NCBI GenBank assembly: GCA_964538565.1
Contig: CAZIGW010000002.1
Location: 1-39,180 of the forward strand
Reading direction: 5' to 3'
Source of the DNA: CAYVBN01 sp964538565
GTDB lineage: Bacteria; Pseudomonadota; Alphaproteobacteria; Rhizobiales; Xanthobacteraceae
DNA length: 39,180 nucleotides
How positions within the stretch are numbered: position 1 is the stretch's first letter; each line of letters begins with the position of its first letter. The notes below the pieces were generated by a model. The model worked only from the letters and a program-made list of their open reading frames with translations. It did not search any database and was not told where the DNA came from. Positions 6,841 to 17,546 of the stretch are shown in pieces. A program made the translations under genes and the position numbers.

Positions 6841-7887
6841 CTACGGCCAGTGCCAGTGCGCAAACGAGACGACGGCGTCCGGCAAGGGGACGAGCGAGAG
6901 CAGGAGGTCGGTATTGACCGACACCGCCACGGCGCCAAGGAGCGACAGCACGGTCCCGAACATCAGGCTGCCGCCGAAGACCTCGTGGTGCGGATTGAGC
7001 AGGCGCGCGAAGTAGACGCGGAAGAGAAGCTGGAGCTGCAGGATGGGCGTGACGACCGACACGGGCGCGAGCGAGTAGGCCATGTAGATGAACATCTGCG
7101 ACAGGCAGACGAACACGCCCGAGTAGGCGAACCACGGAATCGACTCGCGCCGCACCGCGCAGACGTGGCGCCATTGTCCGGGCAGGAGCAGCATCAGCCC
7201 GATGACAACAGTGGCCGAGCCGTACGCGATCATGCCGCCGACGAAGCTGCCGCCCTGGCCGGCCGTGACCAGCGTGGAGCGTACGATGATCGGAGTCGTG
7301 CCATAGAGACAGGCGCTGAGCAGGCCGTAGATGTAGCCCTCCGCATAGGCCGGCTTGAACTCGGGGACGGAAACGCCGGGCGGAAGCGGCTTGGCATCGC
7401 CGTTCTTCCCGGCGGTCTCGCCGCGCCGGGTCATCATCGGTCCGAGCACGAGCAGTGCGATGCCGAGGATGCGCAGCGGCGTCAGCGCCTCGCCGAGCAC
7501 GAGGACCGCGAGGACGAGCGTCACCACGAGGCTGAGCTGTACGACCGGGGCCGAGAGGTTCGCGCCGATCGCCTTGGTCGAACGATAGTTGCAGTAGCGC
7601 CCGCCGATGAAGTGCAGGACGCCGACGAGCGCCATCCAATGAACCCCCGAGGCCGGGAACTTTCCCACCAGGCCGAAGGCGCTGCCGGCCAGCACGACGA
7701 CCAGAAACATCGGCAGGCCGATCGGCACGGTGATCGCCAACGCCTGTGCGATCGATCCGGTCAGCACGCCTCGGCGGAGGCTTGCGTTGTTGAAGGCGAA
7801 TGTGACGGCGGAGAGAAAGGCGAGAAAACTTCCAAGCACCCGGCGGGTCCAGTCAGGTTCGGTCGGTGGGACCGCCAAATTAGCCAT
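6841..7887 (-). CDS. DMT-superfamily (EamA-like) transporter
   Basis: This 348-residue inner-membrane protein has about ten hydrophobic segments arranged as two repeats (roughly residues 20-150 and 190-335), the plan of EamA/DMT permeases. Characteristic stretches include NYRSTKAIGANLSAPVVQ and VLGEALTPLRILG in the first half and YMAYSLAPVSVVTPILQLQ in the second. Family members export metabolites or amino acids; the substrate here cannot be read. A hydrophilic loop (residues about 155-185) joins the halves. The start at 7887 gives a short cytoplasmic N-terminus; upstream in-frame ATGs would add basic sequence unlike the family. It is divergent from the small gene at 8166. Confidence 0.9.
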   Translation of the reverse strand: MANLAVPPTEPDWTRRVLGSFLAFLSAVTFAFNNASLRRGVLTGSIAQALAITVPIGLPMFLVVVLAGSAFGLVGKFPASGVHWMALVGVLHFIGGRYCNYRSTKAIGANLSAPVVQLSLVVTLVLAVLVLGEALTPLRILGIALLVLGPMMTRRGETAGKNGDAKPLPPGVSVPEFKPAYAEGYIYGLLSACLYGTTPIIVRSTLVTAGQGGSFVGGMIAYGSATVVIGLMLLLPGQWRHVCAVRRESIPWFAYSGVFVCLSQMFIYMAYSLAPVSVVTPILQLQLLFRVYFARLLNPHHEVFGGSLMFGTVLSLLGAVAVSVNTDLLLSLVPLPDAVVSFAHWHWP

Positions 7888-8005
7888 CTGGCGCCTCGAC
7901 GCAACCGCCGCTGCCGCCGACCGCGGCCCGATCCGAGCATAGCTCGGCCGCCGGACGAAGGGCGCGCGGCCGATCCCGCCGCGCGGCGCGCAAAAGAAGC
8001 AATTT

Positions 8006-8021
8006 GCGGCAACTTTGCCGC
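8006..8021. promoter_or_regulatory. 7-bp inverted repeat between divergent genes
   Basis: GCGGCAA-CT-TTGCCGC is a perfect inverted repeat in the 278-nt region between the divergently read transporter (start 7887) and the small gene (start 8166). It is a candidate operator, but its distance from both starts is over 100 nt. Confidence 0.35.
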
Positions 8022-8165
8022 GGCGGCCGTTGGTCGCGATCCGAGAAAGGTGTAGGGACGGGCCGGAGGCCATTGTATGCTTTGATCAGCCACCGAAGTC
8101 GAGCGATCAGGCGCCGGTGGCCGAGAGACCGGATGCGCTCCCGCCTGCAGATTACGGAGAGCGGC

Positions 8166-8378
8166 ATGTTGCACGATCATGCAAGCATGGCCTCGGCATT
8201 CCGCCGAAAGGCCGATCTCTGCAGCGAATTCGCAGCACGCGCGCGGATGCCCGAAGACCTCGAACGTCTGCTGCGCCTGCGGCTGTCCTATCTGGCGCTC
8301 GCCGAGAACGAGGATTGGCTCGGCGGCCTGACACCCGTTTCGCGGGCCGGCCGGAGCGATGCCAAGTCGGCCTCGTGA
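8166..8378 (+). CDS. small conserved rhizobial protein
   Basis: This 70-residue helical protein has the core ASAFRRKADLCSEFAARA followed by LRLRLSYLALAENEDWL. This pattern (a helix with RRKA-LC and a second with YLA-AE) is common in short hypothetical proteins of Bradyrhizobium relatives. No catalytic motif is visible and the function is unknown. The ATG at 8166 follows GGAGAG; a second in-frame ATG at 8187 starts just before the conserved core and is possible. It is the first plus-strand gene after the divergent transporter. Confidence 0.72.
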   Translation: MLHDHASMASAFRRKADLCSEFAARARMPEDLERLLRLRLSYLALAENEDWLGGLTPVSRAGRSDAKSAS

Positions 8379-8509
8379 GCGGGCGGCTCATTTCGCCCGG
8401 CAGAACGGTCCGATCGCGGCGGCTTCCGCGTATCCCGGCCCTGCGGCGCGCGGCCGCGCCGGCCGTTGCTTGAAAGAACGAATTGTTTGAATCCTGCAGG
8501 AGTTGATGC

Positions 8510-8785
8510 ATGCCGACGACAGCAAGCCCCCGCGACGCGCGCGCCTTCGACTACAATGCGCCGGCGGAGCTGTTTCCAAGCCGCAGCAAGAAGATCAGGG
8601 GGCAGATGACCTATCGCCGCTTCGCGACCGCCGCGGAGGCGATCCGCTTCGCCATCGAGGAGCTGCCGCCGGCCCTCCTGGTCGGCGCCTATCTGGAAGT
8701 CGACGAGGAACGGTTCGACAGCCACGGGATCCGGCGGCTGTACGACAGCGCCGACTACCCGCTGCGGCGTCCGGCGGCGCAGTAG
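8510..8785 (+). CDS. small conserved rhizobial protein (ELFPSR type)
   Basis: This 91-residue cytoplasmic protein has a disordered N-terminus, then AELFPSRSKKIRGQMTYRRF, TAAEAIRFAIEELPPALLVG and YLEVDEERFDSHGIRRLYDS. Close relatives of this layout occur as conserved hypotheticals throughout the Bradyrhizobium group. No function is known. The ATG has CAGGAG 7 nt upstream. Its TAG stop is followed one base later by a composite palindromic repeat that forms the 3' end of the transcript. Confidence 0.85.
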   Translation: MPTTASPRDARAFDYNAPAELFPSRSKKIRGQMTYRRFATAAEAIRFAIEELPPALLVGAYLEVDEERFDSHGIRRLYDSADYPLRRPAAQ

Positions 8786-8786
8786 G

Positions 8787-8904
8787 GCGCGATCCGCAAA
8801 GCGGCAGCCGGTTTGCGCACGGTTTGCGCAAGATCGCGCTCTCATTGATTGATCTGGCGCATGATCTCGTCGGCGAACCGGTGTCGGTTCGCCCGATCAC
8901 GCGC
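8787..8904 (+). repeat. composite palindromic repeat, two units (copy E)
   Basis: Unit 1 (8787-8839) has arms GCGCGATC and GATCGCGC. Unit 2 (8857-8904) has arms GCGCATGATC and GATCACGCGC with one mismatch. Each has an inner region with an ACCGGT-like core. The spacer begins TCTCAT, as does the inverted composite copy at 29425-29531, so the pair moves as one element. It starts one base after a TAG stop codon. Confidence 0.8.
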
Positions 8905-8978
8905 AAGTGGGCGGCCGCCGGAGAGCGCGCCCCATCACCATTTCGGCGCCCTTTCACGCGCCGCTTCGCGCCCGCTCG

Positions 8979-9818
8979 CTATTTGTGGATCAGCGGAGGC
9001 GGCGCGACGGGCTCCGGCTTCCAGACCGGCACGATGATGCGGCCCCACACGCGCGTGTCGAAGCCGCCATAGTTGCGCTCGTAGACGTCGCGCGTCAGAT
9101 AGGCCTGCAAGGTCACCGGCCCGAAGTCGTAGCCGACCAGTCCGCCGAGCGCGAACTGGCTCTGCCGCTGATATCCGGGGAACGGGTCGCTGAGGTCGGT
9201 CGAGCCGAAGCCCACGGGCCCGAACTCCCATTTTCCGAACTTCTTGGTGGCGGTCAGATCGACGTTGAGAAAGTCGGGATTGACCGTGGTGGTGAGCTGA
9301 TCGAACTGGATTCCGTAGATCGCGTTGGCGGTGAGATTCCAGCCGTTTCCGGTGTAGCTCAGGGCGAAGCGCTGGTTGAGCGAACTGGAATCGAACGCCA
9401 CGTCCGAATGCACGCCGATGTAGGCGCCGAGCGCGTAGCTGAAGCCGAATCCGTTGCCGAGATCCCACGCGAGCTGGCCGGCAAGAAACGGATTGTAGAC
9501 TCCGCGCAGATAGTCGGTGTGGTGGACGCCGAGCTCGACGACCGGCGTCGCCAGCAGAAACTGCACGCGCGCGCCGAGAACCATCCAGGGGGTCGACCAG
9601 GCGAGCACCGGGATGTCCACCCCGAGGGACGTGTCGACTCCGTCGCGGTTTCCCCAATCCGTGGTGTTGACGAAATAGAGTCCCTCCGGCAGCGGCGCCC
9701 CCGTGGCGATGCCGACCGTTTCGCCCGGTTGCGTCACCGAGCCCGCCAAGGCGGGCGTGGCTCCTGCCATCAGCGACAGCAGGCATGCAGCGAACAGAGT
9801 TCTTGACCGGCTTGTCAT
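8979..9818 (-). CDS. outer-membrane beta-barrel-like protein (phenol-MetA family type)
   Basis: This 279-residue exported protein has a signal peptide (about 1-26, ATPALAG) and a body of regularly alternating strands with many aromatic and Gly residues (GLYFVNTTDWGNRDGVDTS, ALGAYIGVHSDVAFDSSSL, WNLTANAIYGIQFD, DFLNVDLTATKKFGKWEFGP). This matches the transporter family once annotated as MetA pathway of phenol degradation, which are predicted outer-membrane barrels of unclear substrate. The start at 9818 puts the signal peptide first. A long 579-nt gene-free region lies upstream and may carry its promoter. Confidence 0.82.
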   Translation of the reverse strand: MTSRSRTLFAACLLSLMAGATPALAGSVTQPGETVGIATGAPLPEGLYFVNTTDWGNRDGVDTSLGVDIPVLAWSTPWMVLGARVQFLLATPVVELGVHHTDYLRGVYNPFLAGQLAWDLGNGFGFSYALGAYIGVHSDVAFDSSSLNQRFALSYTGNGWNLTANAIYGIQFDQLTTTVNPDFLNVDLTATKKFGKWEFGPVGFGSTDLSDPFPGYQRQSQFALGGLVGYDFGPVTLQAYLTRDVYERNYGGFDTRVWGRIIVPVWKPEPVAPPPLIHK

Positions 9819-10397
9819 GCGTCCCCTCCAAGAAGCACACAAGCGTCGTTCGTCTTCGGCGAATTCCTTCCTTGCCGTTCAAGTTTTCTTGCCCGTGGGC
9901 GTTCTCCGGCGTCCCTCGCGATCGGTCGGAATGCGCAATGGCGACAGGATTGTCGCCGACGAAGAGTCCGACACTTGCAACGGGAACGGTTTTCGGCAGC
10001 GTGTCACAGCCTCGGCGGCGTCAGAGGGCGTTCTTCTCTCTGTCCCGCCTGCTTTCGAAGAGACGCCGGGAGTCCCCACTTCGTCCGGCGTTCTTGAAGC
10101 CGAGAACCCGCAGTAGCTTATCCCGATAGCGGTCGATCTGACATTACGATGACACCGCCACGACACTTCCGCGCGCGTGTTGTCGCAAAGCCACAGTGAG
10201 GCCGCCGGGCCACGCCCCATGGCACCGCTCCGGCGCGACAAATCGCGGTTGCGTGCAACGGCGCGGCATGGGCGGGAATTTCCTCGGCAGGAGACAGGCG
10301 TCGGCGCGCGGTGGGACGAGGGCTCGGGTGCGGCGCGTTGGACCGAAACGAAGCGGCAGCCGACGCAAACACCTCCGGACCATTCAGGAGGAGCGCC
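9819..10397. other. 579-nt region without a recognised gene
   Basis: Open frames here on both strands are short or Arg/Ser-rich and lack ribosome sites, signal peptides or family resemblance. The region must hold the promoters of the divergent genes at 9818 (minus) and 10398 (plus). Short dyads such as GTTGCGTGCAAC (near 10250) and GTTCT-N8-AGAAC (near 10091) are visible but not convincing. A poor EcfG-like pair (10313-10339) was rejected for its 18-nt spacing. Confidence 0.5.
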
Positions 10398-10805
10398 ATG
10401 AAACGTGGATCAGATATTTTTGTTCGGCTGGTCGTGGCGGGGGGCATGACGTTCGGTGGCGTGGCGATGGCGAGCGCGGCCGCGACGACGGCCCCGCAGG
10501 GCGCCGCCAATCCGGTCGACGAGGCGTCCCGGCCCAAGCCGCCGCTGAGGCTCGAGGATCAGCAGCGCCGCCAAGTGGTGCGCGCCGTCGAAAGCCTGCA
10601 CCGGATGCAGGCGCCGCCGGCCGGCTTTCAGGTGGCGGTCGGGTCCGCGGTGCCGTCGCAGAAGAAGCTGCACCTGCATCCGTTGCCGCGTCCGCTGATC
10701 TACCAGATCCCGGCGCTGCGTCGGTACGACTACGCCGCGCTCACGCACAACGTCCTGATCGTCGATCCGATGACCCGCAAGGTGGTCGAGGTCATTCCGC
10801 GCTGA
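10398..10805 (+). CDS. exported DUF1236-like protein (paralogue 5)
   Basis: This 135-residue protein starts with a signal peptide (about 1-28, MASAAA) and carries the DUF1236 pattern: LRLEDQQRRQVVRAVESL, GFQVAVGSAVPSQKKLHLHPLP, IPALRRYDYAAL and VLIVDPMTRKVVEVIP. It is the closest in layout to paralogue 1 although 7.8 kb away, with other genes between. The ATG has CAGGAGGAG 6 nt upstream. No convincing EcfG box was found here. It converges with the minus-strand membrane gene ending at 10818. Confidence 0.85.
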   Translation: MKRGSDIFVRLVVAGGMTFGGVAMASAAATTAPQGAANPVDEASRPKPPLRLEDQQRRQVVRAVESLHRMQAPPAGFQVAVGSAVPSQKKLHLHPLPRPLIYQIPALRRYDYAALTHNVLIVDPMTRKVVEVIPR

Positions 10806-10817
10806 GCCCGCGGCTCG

Positions 10818-11216
10818 TCATCCGGACAGCCACCAGGCCAACAGGGCGGGCGCGACCGCGACGAAGATCGCCGCCACCGCAAACAATTCACCGCCCGCGA
10901 TGGCGTGCCACGTGAACGTCGCGGCAAGGTCCGCCATCGGCCGGCCGGCCCCGCGCAGAAGCAGCGCTTCGGCCAGGATCGTGAGCGAGAACCAGCCGAG
11001 CCCGATCGCCACGGCCTCGCGCCGGGGGAGCGGTGCGAAGCGGCGGACGAACCGGGCGATGGCCAGGGCGAGCAGGAGGATGAGCGTGACGCCGGAGAGC
11101 GGACGCGCGACCGACCCGAGAAACGGGGCCAGGACGAACTCGCGCAGCGCGCCATTGATGGCGGCAATCGCGAACAACAGCGGCCAGAAGAGCGCCGCGC
11201 GGAGCATGCCGGTCAT
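10818..11216 (-). CDS. four-helix integral membrane protein, unknown function
   Basis: This 132-residue protein is almost wholly hydrophobic with four predicted membrane segments (about residues 4-22, 35-55, 68-85 and 105-128). Conserved-looking features are INGALREFVLAP near helix 1, LSGVTLILLLALAIARF, and a short loop LPRREAVAIG. Similar small membrane proteins are annotated as hypothetical in many proteobacteria. The start at 11216 follows AGGGAAA; a second ATG three codons later is possible. A dyad GTTTCC-CT-GGAAAC (11223-11236) overlaps its ribosome site on the complementary strand. Confidence 0.78.
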   Translation of the reverse strand: MTGMLRAALFWPLLFAIAAINGALREFVLAPFLGSVARPLSGVTLILLLALAIARFVRRFAPLPRREAVAIGLGWFSLTILAEALLLRGAGRPMADLAATFTWHAIAGGELFAVAAIFVAVAPALLAWWLSG

Positions 11217-11425
11217 CGGTTCGTTTCCCTGGAAACAATGACTACAGCATGGCCTTTGTCTTGGCCGGTCGAATGGCATATCGCGAGCGATTCTCGCCGC
11301 GCCGTCGCGGGCCGCCGTGGGCGATGGCGGTCGTTGTCGCGGGCGGGTCCTCGTCGGGCTGATCTTCGCAATCGAGAAATTGGATCGCGGCGCCGTCCGC
11401 GACCACCTGCCGTTCGGCAATTCCG

Positions 11426-11686
11426 ATGTCTTTTGGATCGACCTGCGCCCTGCCGTTCGTCACGCTGATCGCAGTCGCAATCCTCAGCAAGATCGTCGAA
11501 TTCCGCCGGGCGCAAAGCTGGGTCCAAACCTCGGGTCGCGTCGTGCGCTCGAGCATCGAGGTGCGGCGTCATCAATTTGCCGGCGAGCCGCAAACCGTCA
11601 CCAGCGTGCCGGCGGTCGAATACGAATTCAAGGTCGACGGTCGCGGCACGCGCACCGGCGACGACGCGGGCGGCGCCAGAGCATGA
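11426..11686 (+). pseudogene. decayed DUF3592 gene, 3' end replaced by palindromic repeat
   Basis: The frame (86 residues) holds the middle of a DUF3592 membrane protein: one transmembrane helix (LPFVTLIAVAILSKI), then FRRAQSWVQTSGRVVRSSIE and VPAVEYEFKVDGR. Family members continue with GN-x-I-x-IGDDAGGANTEA, a variable stretch and a YYDP-type ending to roughly 140-150 residues. Here DAGGA is reached after a short internal deletion, then the frame ends inside a palindromic repeat whose sequence supplies the last codons and the TGA. The N-terminus is also odd, with a possible small frameshift near codons 3-8. I read it as a pseudogene. Confidence 0.7.
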
Positions 11687-11727
11687 TCCCAAAAGCGGGT
11701 GCCCGGTTTTCGGAAAAGATCATGCTC
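11679..11727 (+). repeat. palindromic repeat, single unit (copy A)
   Basis: Perfect 10-bp arms GAGCATGATC (11679-11688) and GATCATGCTC (11718-11727) enclose a 29-nt inner part containing CCCGGTTTTCGG. The left arm holds the TGA stop of the DUF3592 remnant. The repeat also lies 50 nt past the uvrB stop, where it could act as a shared terminator for two convergent genes. Confidence 0.88.
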
Positions 11728-11777
11728 GAATCAACGGTTCAGAGCAGGATGATGATACCAAGCGAAGTCATCCGGCT

Positions 11778-14483
<2,706 letters not shown>

Positions 14484-14556
14484 GAAGCCGAATATGGTCC
14501 GCCCGATGCGGCGAGGGAAGGGCGGCCGGGCGCGGCGTTCCCGGCGGACGCGCGTG

Positions 14557-15498
14557 TCAGGCCGCGCTCAGCCGGTCGATTTCCGCGAGATCGTCGGGCG
14601 TGAGCGGCCAGCCGACCGCCGTGACGTTCTGCTCCACCTGCTCGGGCCGCGTCGCGCCGGCGATGATGCTGGCGACCTGCGGGTGCGCGGCGAGCCAGGA
14701 GAACGCCAATTCGAGCAGCGAACGGCCGCGGCTCTTGGCGAACGACTGCAGCTTTTCGGCAAGCTCGAAGTCGCGATCGGTGAGAAAGCGTTCCGCCTGC
14801 CCGCGCATCGCAGCCATGCGGGTGCCGGCGGCGGGCGGCTCGCCGCGCCGGTACTTGCCGGTGAGCAGCCCGCTGGCGAGCGGGTAGAACGGCAACAGTC
14901 CGAGCCCGAAGGCCTGCATCGCTGGGACGAGCTCGGCCTCTATGCCACGGCGAAGCAAGCTGTATTCGTCCTGGCAGGAGACGAAGGCGTTGAGGCCGAG
15001 GCTCTTCGCCGTCCATTGCGCGTCGGCGACCTGCCAGGCCGGCAGGTTGGAGCAGCCGACGTAGCGCACCTTGCCCTGGCGCACGAGATCGTCGAGCGCG
15101 CGCAGCGTCTCCTCGATCGGGGTGAGCGGATCGGGCTTGTGCAGCTGGTAGAGGTCGATCCAGTCGGTCCTGAGCCGGGCGAGGCTCGCCTCGACGGCCG
15201 CCATGACGTAGCGCCGCGAGGCGCCCTTGAGGCCGCGCGCCTCGTCGATGGCGTAGCCGAACTTGGTGGCGAGCACGATCTCCTTGCGCCGGCTGCCGAG
15301 CACCTCGCCGAGGATCGTCTCCGAGCCGCCCGCGTTGCCGTAGATGTCGGCGGTATCGAACAGCGTGATGCCGAGATCGAGCGCCTTGTGGATCACCTTG
15401 CGCGAAGCCTCGAGGTCGATCCTGCCGCCGAAATTGTTGCAGCCGAGACCGACGAGCGAGACGCGCAGGCCCGATTTGCCAAGATTGCGAATCTGCAT
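14557..15498 (-). CDS. aldo/keto reductase
   Basis: This 313-residue NADPH-dependent oxidoreductase has a TIM-barrel fold. Motifs include LGCNNFGG near the N-terminus, the catalytic Asp-Tyr in FDTADIYGNAGGSE, catalytic Lys in LATKFG, catalytic His in IDLYQLHKPD, and the C-terminal cofactor segment IIAGATRPEQVEQN. The substrate is not readable; family members reduce aldehydes and ketones. I chose ATG 15498 because AGAGGAC lies 7 nt upstream; the adjacent ATG at 15501 and one at 15516 are possible. It precedes uvrB on the same strand and may be co-transcribed with it. Confidence 0.93.
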   Translation of the reverse strand: MQIRNLGKSGLRVSLVGLGCNNFGGRIDLEASRKVIHKALDLGITLFDTADIYGNAGGSETILGEVLGSRRKEIVLATKFGYAIDEARGLKGASRRYVMAAVEASLARLRTDWIDLYQLHKPDPLTPIEETLRALDDLVRQGKVRYVGCSNLPAWQVADAQWTAKSLGLNAFVSCQDEYSLLRRGIEAELVPAMQAFGLGLLPFYPLASGLLTGKYRRGEPPAAGTRMAAMRGQAERFLTDRDFELAEKLQSFAKSRGRSLLELAFSWLAAHPQVASIIAGATRPEQVEQNVTAVGWPLTPDDLAEIDRLSAA

Positions 15499-15630
15499 CA
15501 TGTCCTCTGTCAGCACAGGGGCGGAGCAATCCGCCCGGCATGGTTTTCACAGGCCGTCGCGTTCCCTTCATATAGGCACCCCCATATGACGGCTGCCCGG
15601 TTCAACTCGGATCTGCCCTGCGCCCGCCTC

Positions 15631-15891
15631 ATGTCTCCCTTTCTCGTTGAAACGATCGGCTCGCTCGGCGCGACGCTCACGACCTTCTGCTGGCTGCCAC
15701 AGGCGCTGAAGATCATCCGCGACCGCGACACGCGGGCGATCTCGCTGCCGGCCCATGTCGCCTTTGCGTCCGGCGTCGGTCTCTGGCTCGTCTACGGCAT
15801 CGCGCTGGGCAATTGGCCGCTGATCGCCTCGAACGCGGTCACGCTGGCGTTCATGACCGTGATCCTGGCGCTGAAGCTGCGCCACGGGTGA
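15631..15891 (+). CDS. SemiSWEET-family sugar transporter
   Basis: This 86-residue protein has three transmembrane helices and a PQ-loop (FCWLPQALKIIRDRDTRAIS), the plan of bacterial SemiSWEETs that dimerise to pass small sugars through the inner membrane by facilitated diffusion. GLWLVYGIALGNWPLIASN is the typical second/third helix with the conserved Asn. The ATG at 15631 gives the family length; an upstream ATG at 15586 would add 15 residues with no membrane character. Neither start has a good Shine-Dalgarno. The gene is divergent from the aldo/keto reductase. Confidence 0.9.
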   Translation: MSPFLVETIGSLGATLTTFCWLPQALKIIRDRDTRAISLPAHVAFASGVGLWLVYGIALGNWPLIASNAVTLAFMTVILALKLRHG

Positions 15892-16078
15892 TTGGCGCGC
15901 GCACGCGCCGCCCTTCCAGCCTCCTGTTCGACCAGGGCAGTCGGGCACGCATCCTGGCGTTCTTTTTCATGTCCCGGTCATGTTTCGCCGGACGACTTGC
16001 CGCAGTATCGCCACACCCGGCGCGCTGATTCGCGTCGGGCGACGTTCGACTGGTGGCAATCCGGACACCGGTGCACCC

Positions 16079-17542
16079 ATGGCCATCGATCCCAGACAAG
16101 TCGCCGCCCTTGCGCTTCATCGATTCGGCTTCGGGCCGCGGCTCGGCTCGATCGCGGAACTGGCGGCCGATCCGCGCGGCGCGCTCATCGCCGAGCTCGA
16201 GCGGCCGGGAGCCGGCCGGATCACGGATCCCGACCTGATGTCGACCGGGGAGGCCGCGCGCGCGGCCTTCGACTTCCGCCAGCAGCGCAAGGCGCTGCGG
16301 CAGGCGGCGAACGCCGCCGCGAAGAGGCCGGCGATCGAACCCGGACCGCCGGGCGGCGGATCGTCGATGGCCCCGCCGGACGCGCCGTCGACAGGCGAGA
16401 TGCAGCCGCCCCGCCAGGCCAGGCGCAATCCGCAGCCGGGCGTGCCGCAGCAGATCTACCTGAAGGAAGCCTCCGCGCGCGTCGACGCCGCGCTCGGCAG
16501 CGACATCGGCTTCGTCGAGCGGCTCGTCTGGTTCTGGTCGAATCACTTCTGCGTCTCCGCCGACAAGGGACCGATGCGGGCGCTGTGCGGCGCCTTCGAG
16601 CGCGAGGCGATCCGGCCGCACGTGCTCGGCCGCTTCGCCGACATGCTCACCGCGGTCGAGAGCCACCCGGCGATGCTGTTCTATCTCGACAACGTGCGCT
16701 CGATCGGCCCCGATTCGTTCGCGGGACGGCGGCGGGGCAAGGGCCTCAACGAGAACCTGGCACGCGAGATCCTCGAACTGCATACGCTCGGCGTGCGTAC
16801 CGTCTACACCCAGGCCGACGTCACCAGTTTCGCCAAGGTCATCACCGGGTGGAGCATCGTGCCGTTCCGGCTCGACCCGCAGCACGGCGGCGAGTTTCTG
16901 TTCAATCCGCGACTGCACGAGCCGGGCGCGCAGCAGGTGATCGGCAAGACCTATGCCCAGGAGGGCGTGGCGCAGGGCCGCGCCGTGCTCGCCGACATCG
17001 CCCGCCACCCGGCGACCGCCCGGCACGTTGCCACCAAGCTCGCCACGCATTTCGTCGCCGACACGCCGCCGCCCGCGCTGGTCGACCGGCTCGCCCGGCG
17101 CTTTCTCGACACCCGGGGCGATCTCAAGGAGATGGCGAAGACGCTTGTCACCTCGCCTGAGGCCTGGGACGCGCCGCGCGCCAAGCTCAAGCGGCCCGGC
17201 GAGTGGATCGTCGCCTCGCTGCGCGCGACCGGCATCGCCCCGCCCGACATCCGTCCGGTGATCGGGGCGCAGAACATGCTGGGCGAGCCGTTGTGGCGTC
17301 CGCCGGCCCCGAAGGGTTTCTCCGACGACAGCGCCGCCTGGACCGATGGTCTGGCGCAGCGGCTCGACGTCGCCAACCAGCTCGCGCGGCGTGTCGCACC
17401 GCTCGTCGATCCCGACGCGGCGATCGAGGTCGCGCTCGGCCCGCTCGCCTCCGCCGACACGCGCCAGACGATCGCCCGCGCCGAGAGCCGGCCGCAGGCT
17501 CTGACGCTGCTCCTGATGGCTCCCGAATTCCAGCGCAGGTGA
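16079..17542 (+). CDS. DUF1800 family protein
   Basis: This 487-residue member of DUF1800 opens with ALALHRFGFGPRLGSIAEL, then has WFWSNHFCVSADKG, NENLAREILELHTLGV, the DVTSFAKVITGWS segment, and GNPRLHEPG-like, ATKLATHFVAD and PEFQRR near the end. Family members are usually encoded next to DUF1501 proteins, and their function is unknown. Here the partner gene starts 4 nt after this stop. No signal peptide is visible with the ATG at 16079, so export, if any, would need the partner. Residues 95-150 are a Pro/Gly-rich low-complexity insert. Confidence 0.9.
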   Translation: MAIDPRQVAALALHRFGFGPRLGSIAELAADPRGALIAELERPGAGRITDPDLMSTGEAARAAFDFRQQRKALRQAANAAAKRPAIEPGPPGGGSSMAPPDAPSTGEMQPPRQARRNPQPGVPQQIYLKEASARVDAALGSDIGFVERLVWFWSNHFCVSADKGPMRALCGAFEREAIRPHVLGRFADMLTAVESHPAMLFYLDNVRSIGPDSFAGRRRGKGLNENLAREILELHTLGVRTVYTQADVTSFAKVITGWSIVPFRLDPQHGGEFLFNPRLHEPGAQQVIGKTYAQEGVAQGRAVLADIARHPATARHVATKLATHFVADTPPPALVDRLARRFLDTRGDLKEMAKTLVTSPEAWDAPRAKLKRPGEWIVASLRATGIAPPDIRPVIGAQNMLGEPLWRPPAPKGFSDDSAAWTDGLAQRLDVANQLARRVAPLVDPDAAIEVALGPLASADTRQTIARAESRPQALTLLLMAPEFQRR

Positions 17543-17546
17543 CGCC

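Noticed and set aside
10313..10339. GGGAC-N18-CGTT before DUF1236 paralogue 5
   Set aside because: Spacing of 18 nt and a mismatched -35 box fall outside the EcfG consensus, and the distance to the ATG (58 nt) differs from the other two.
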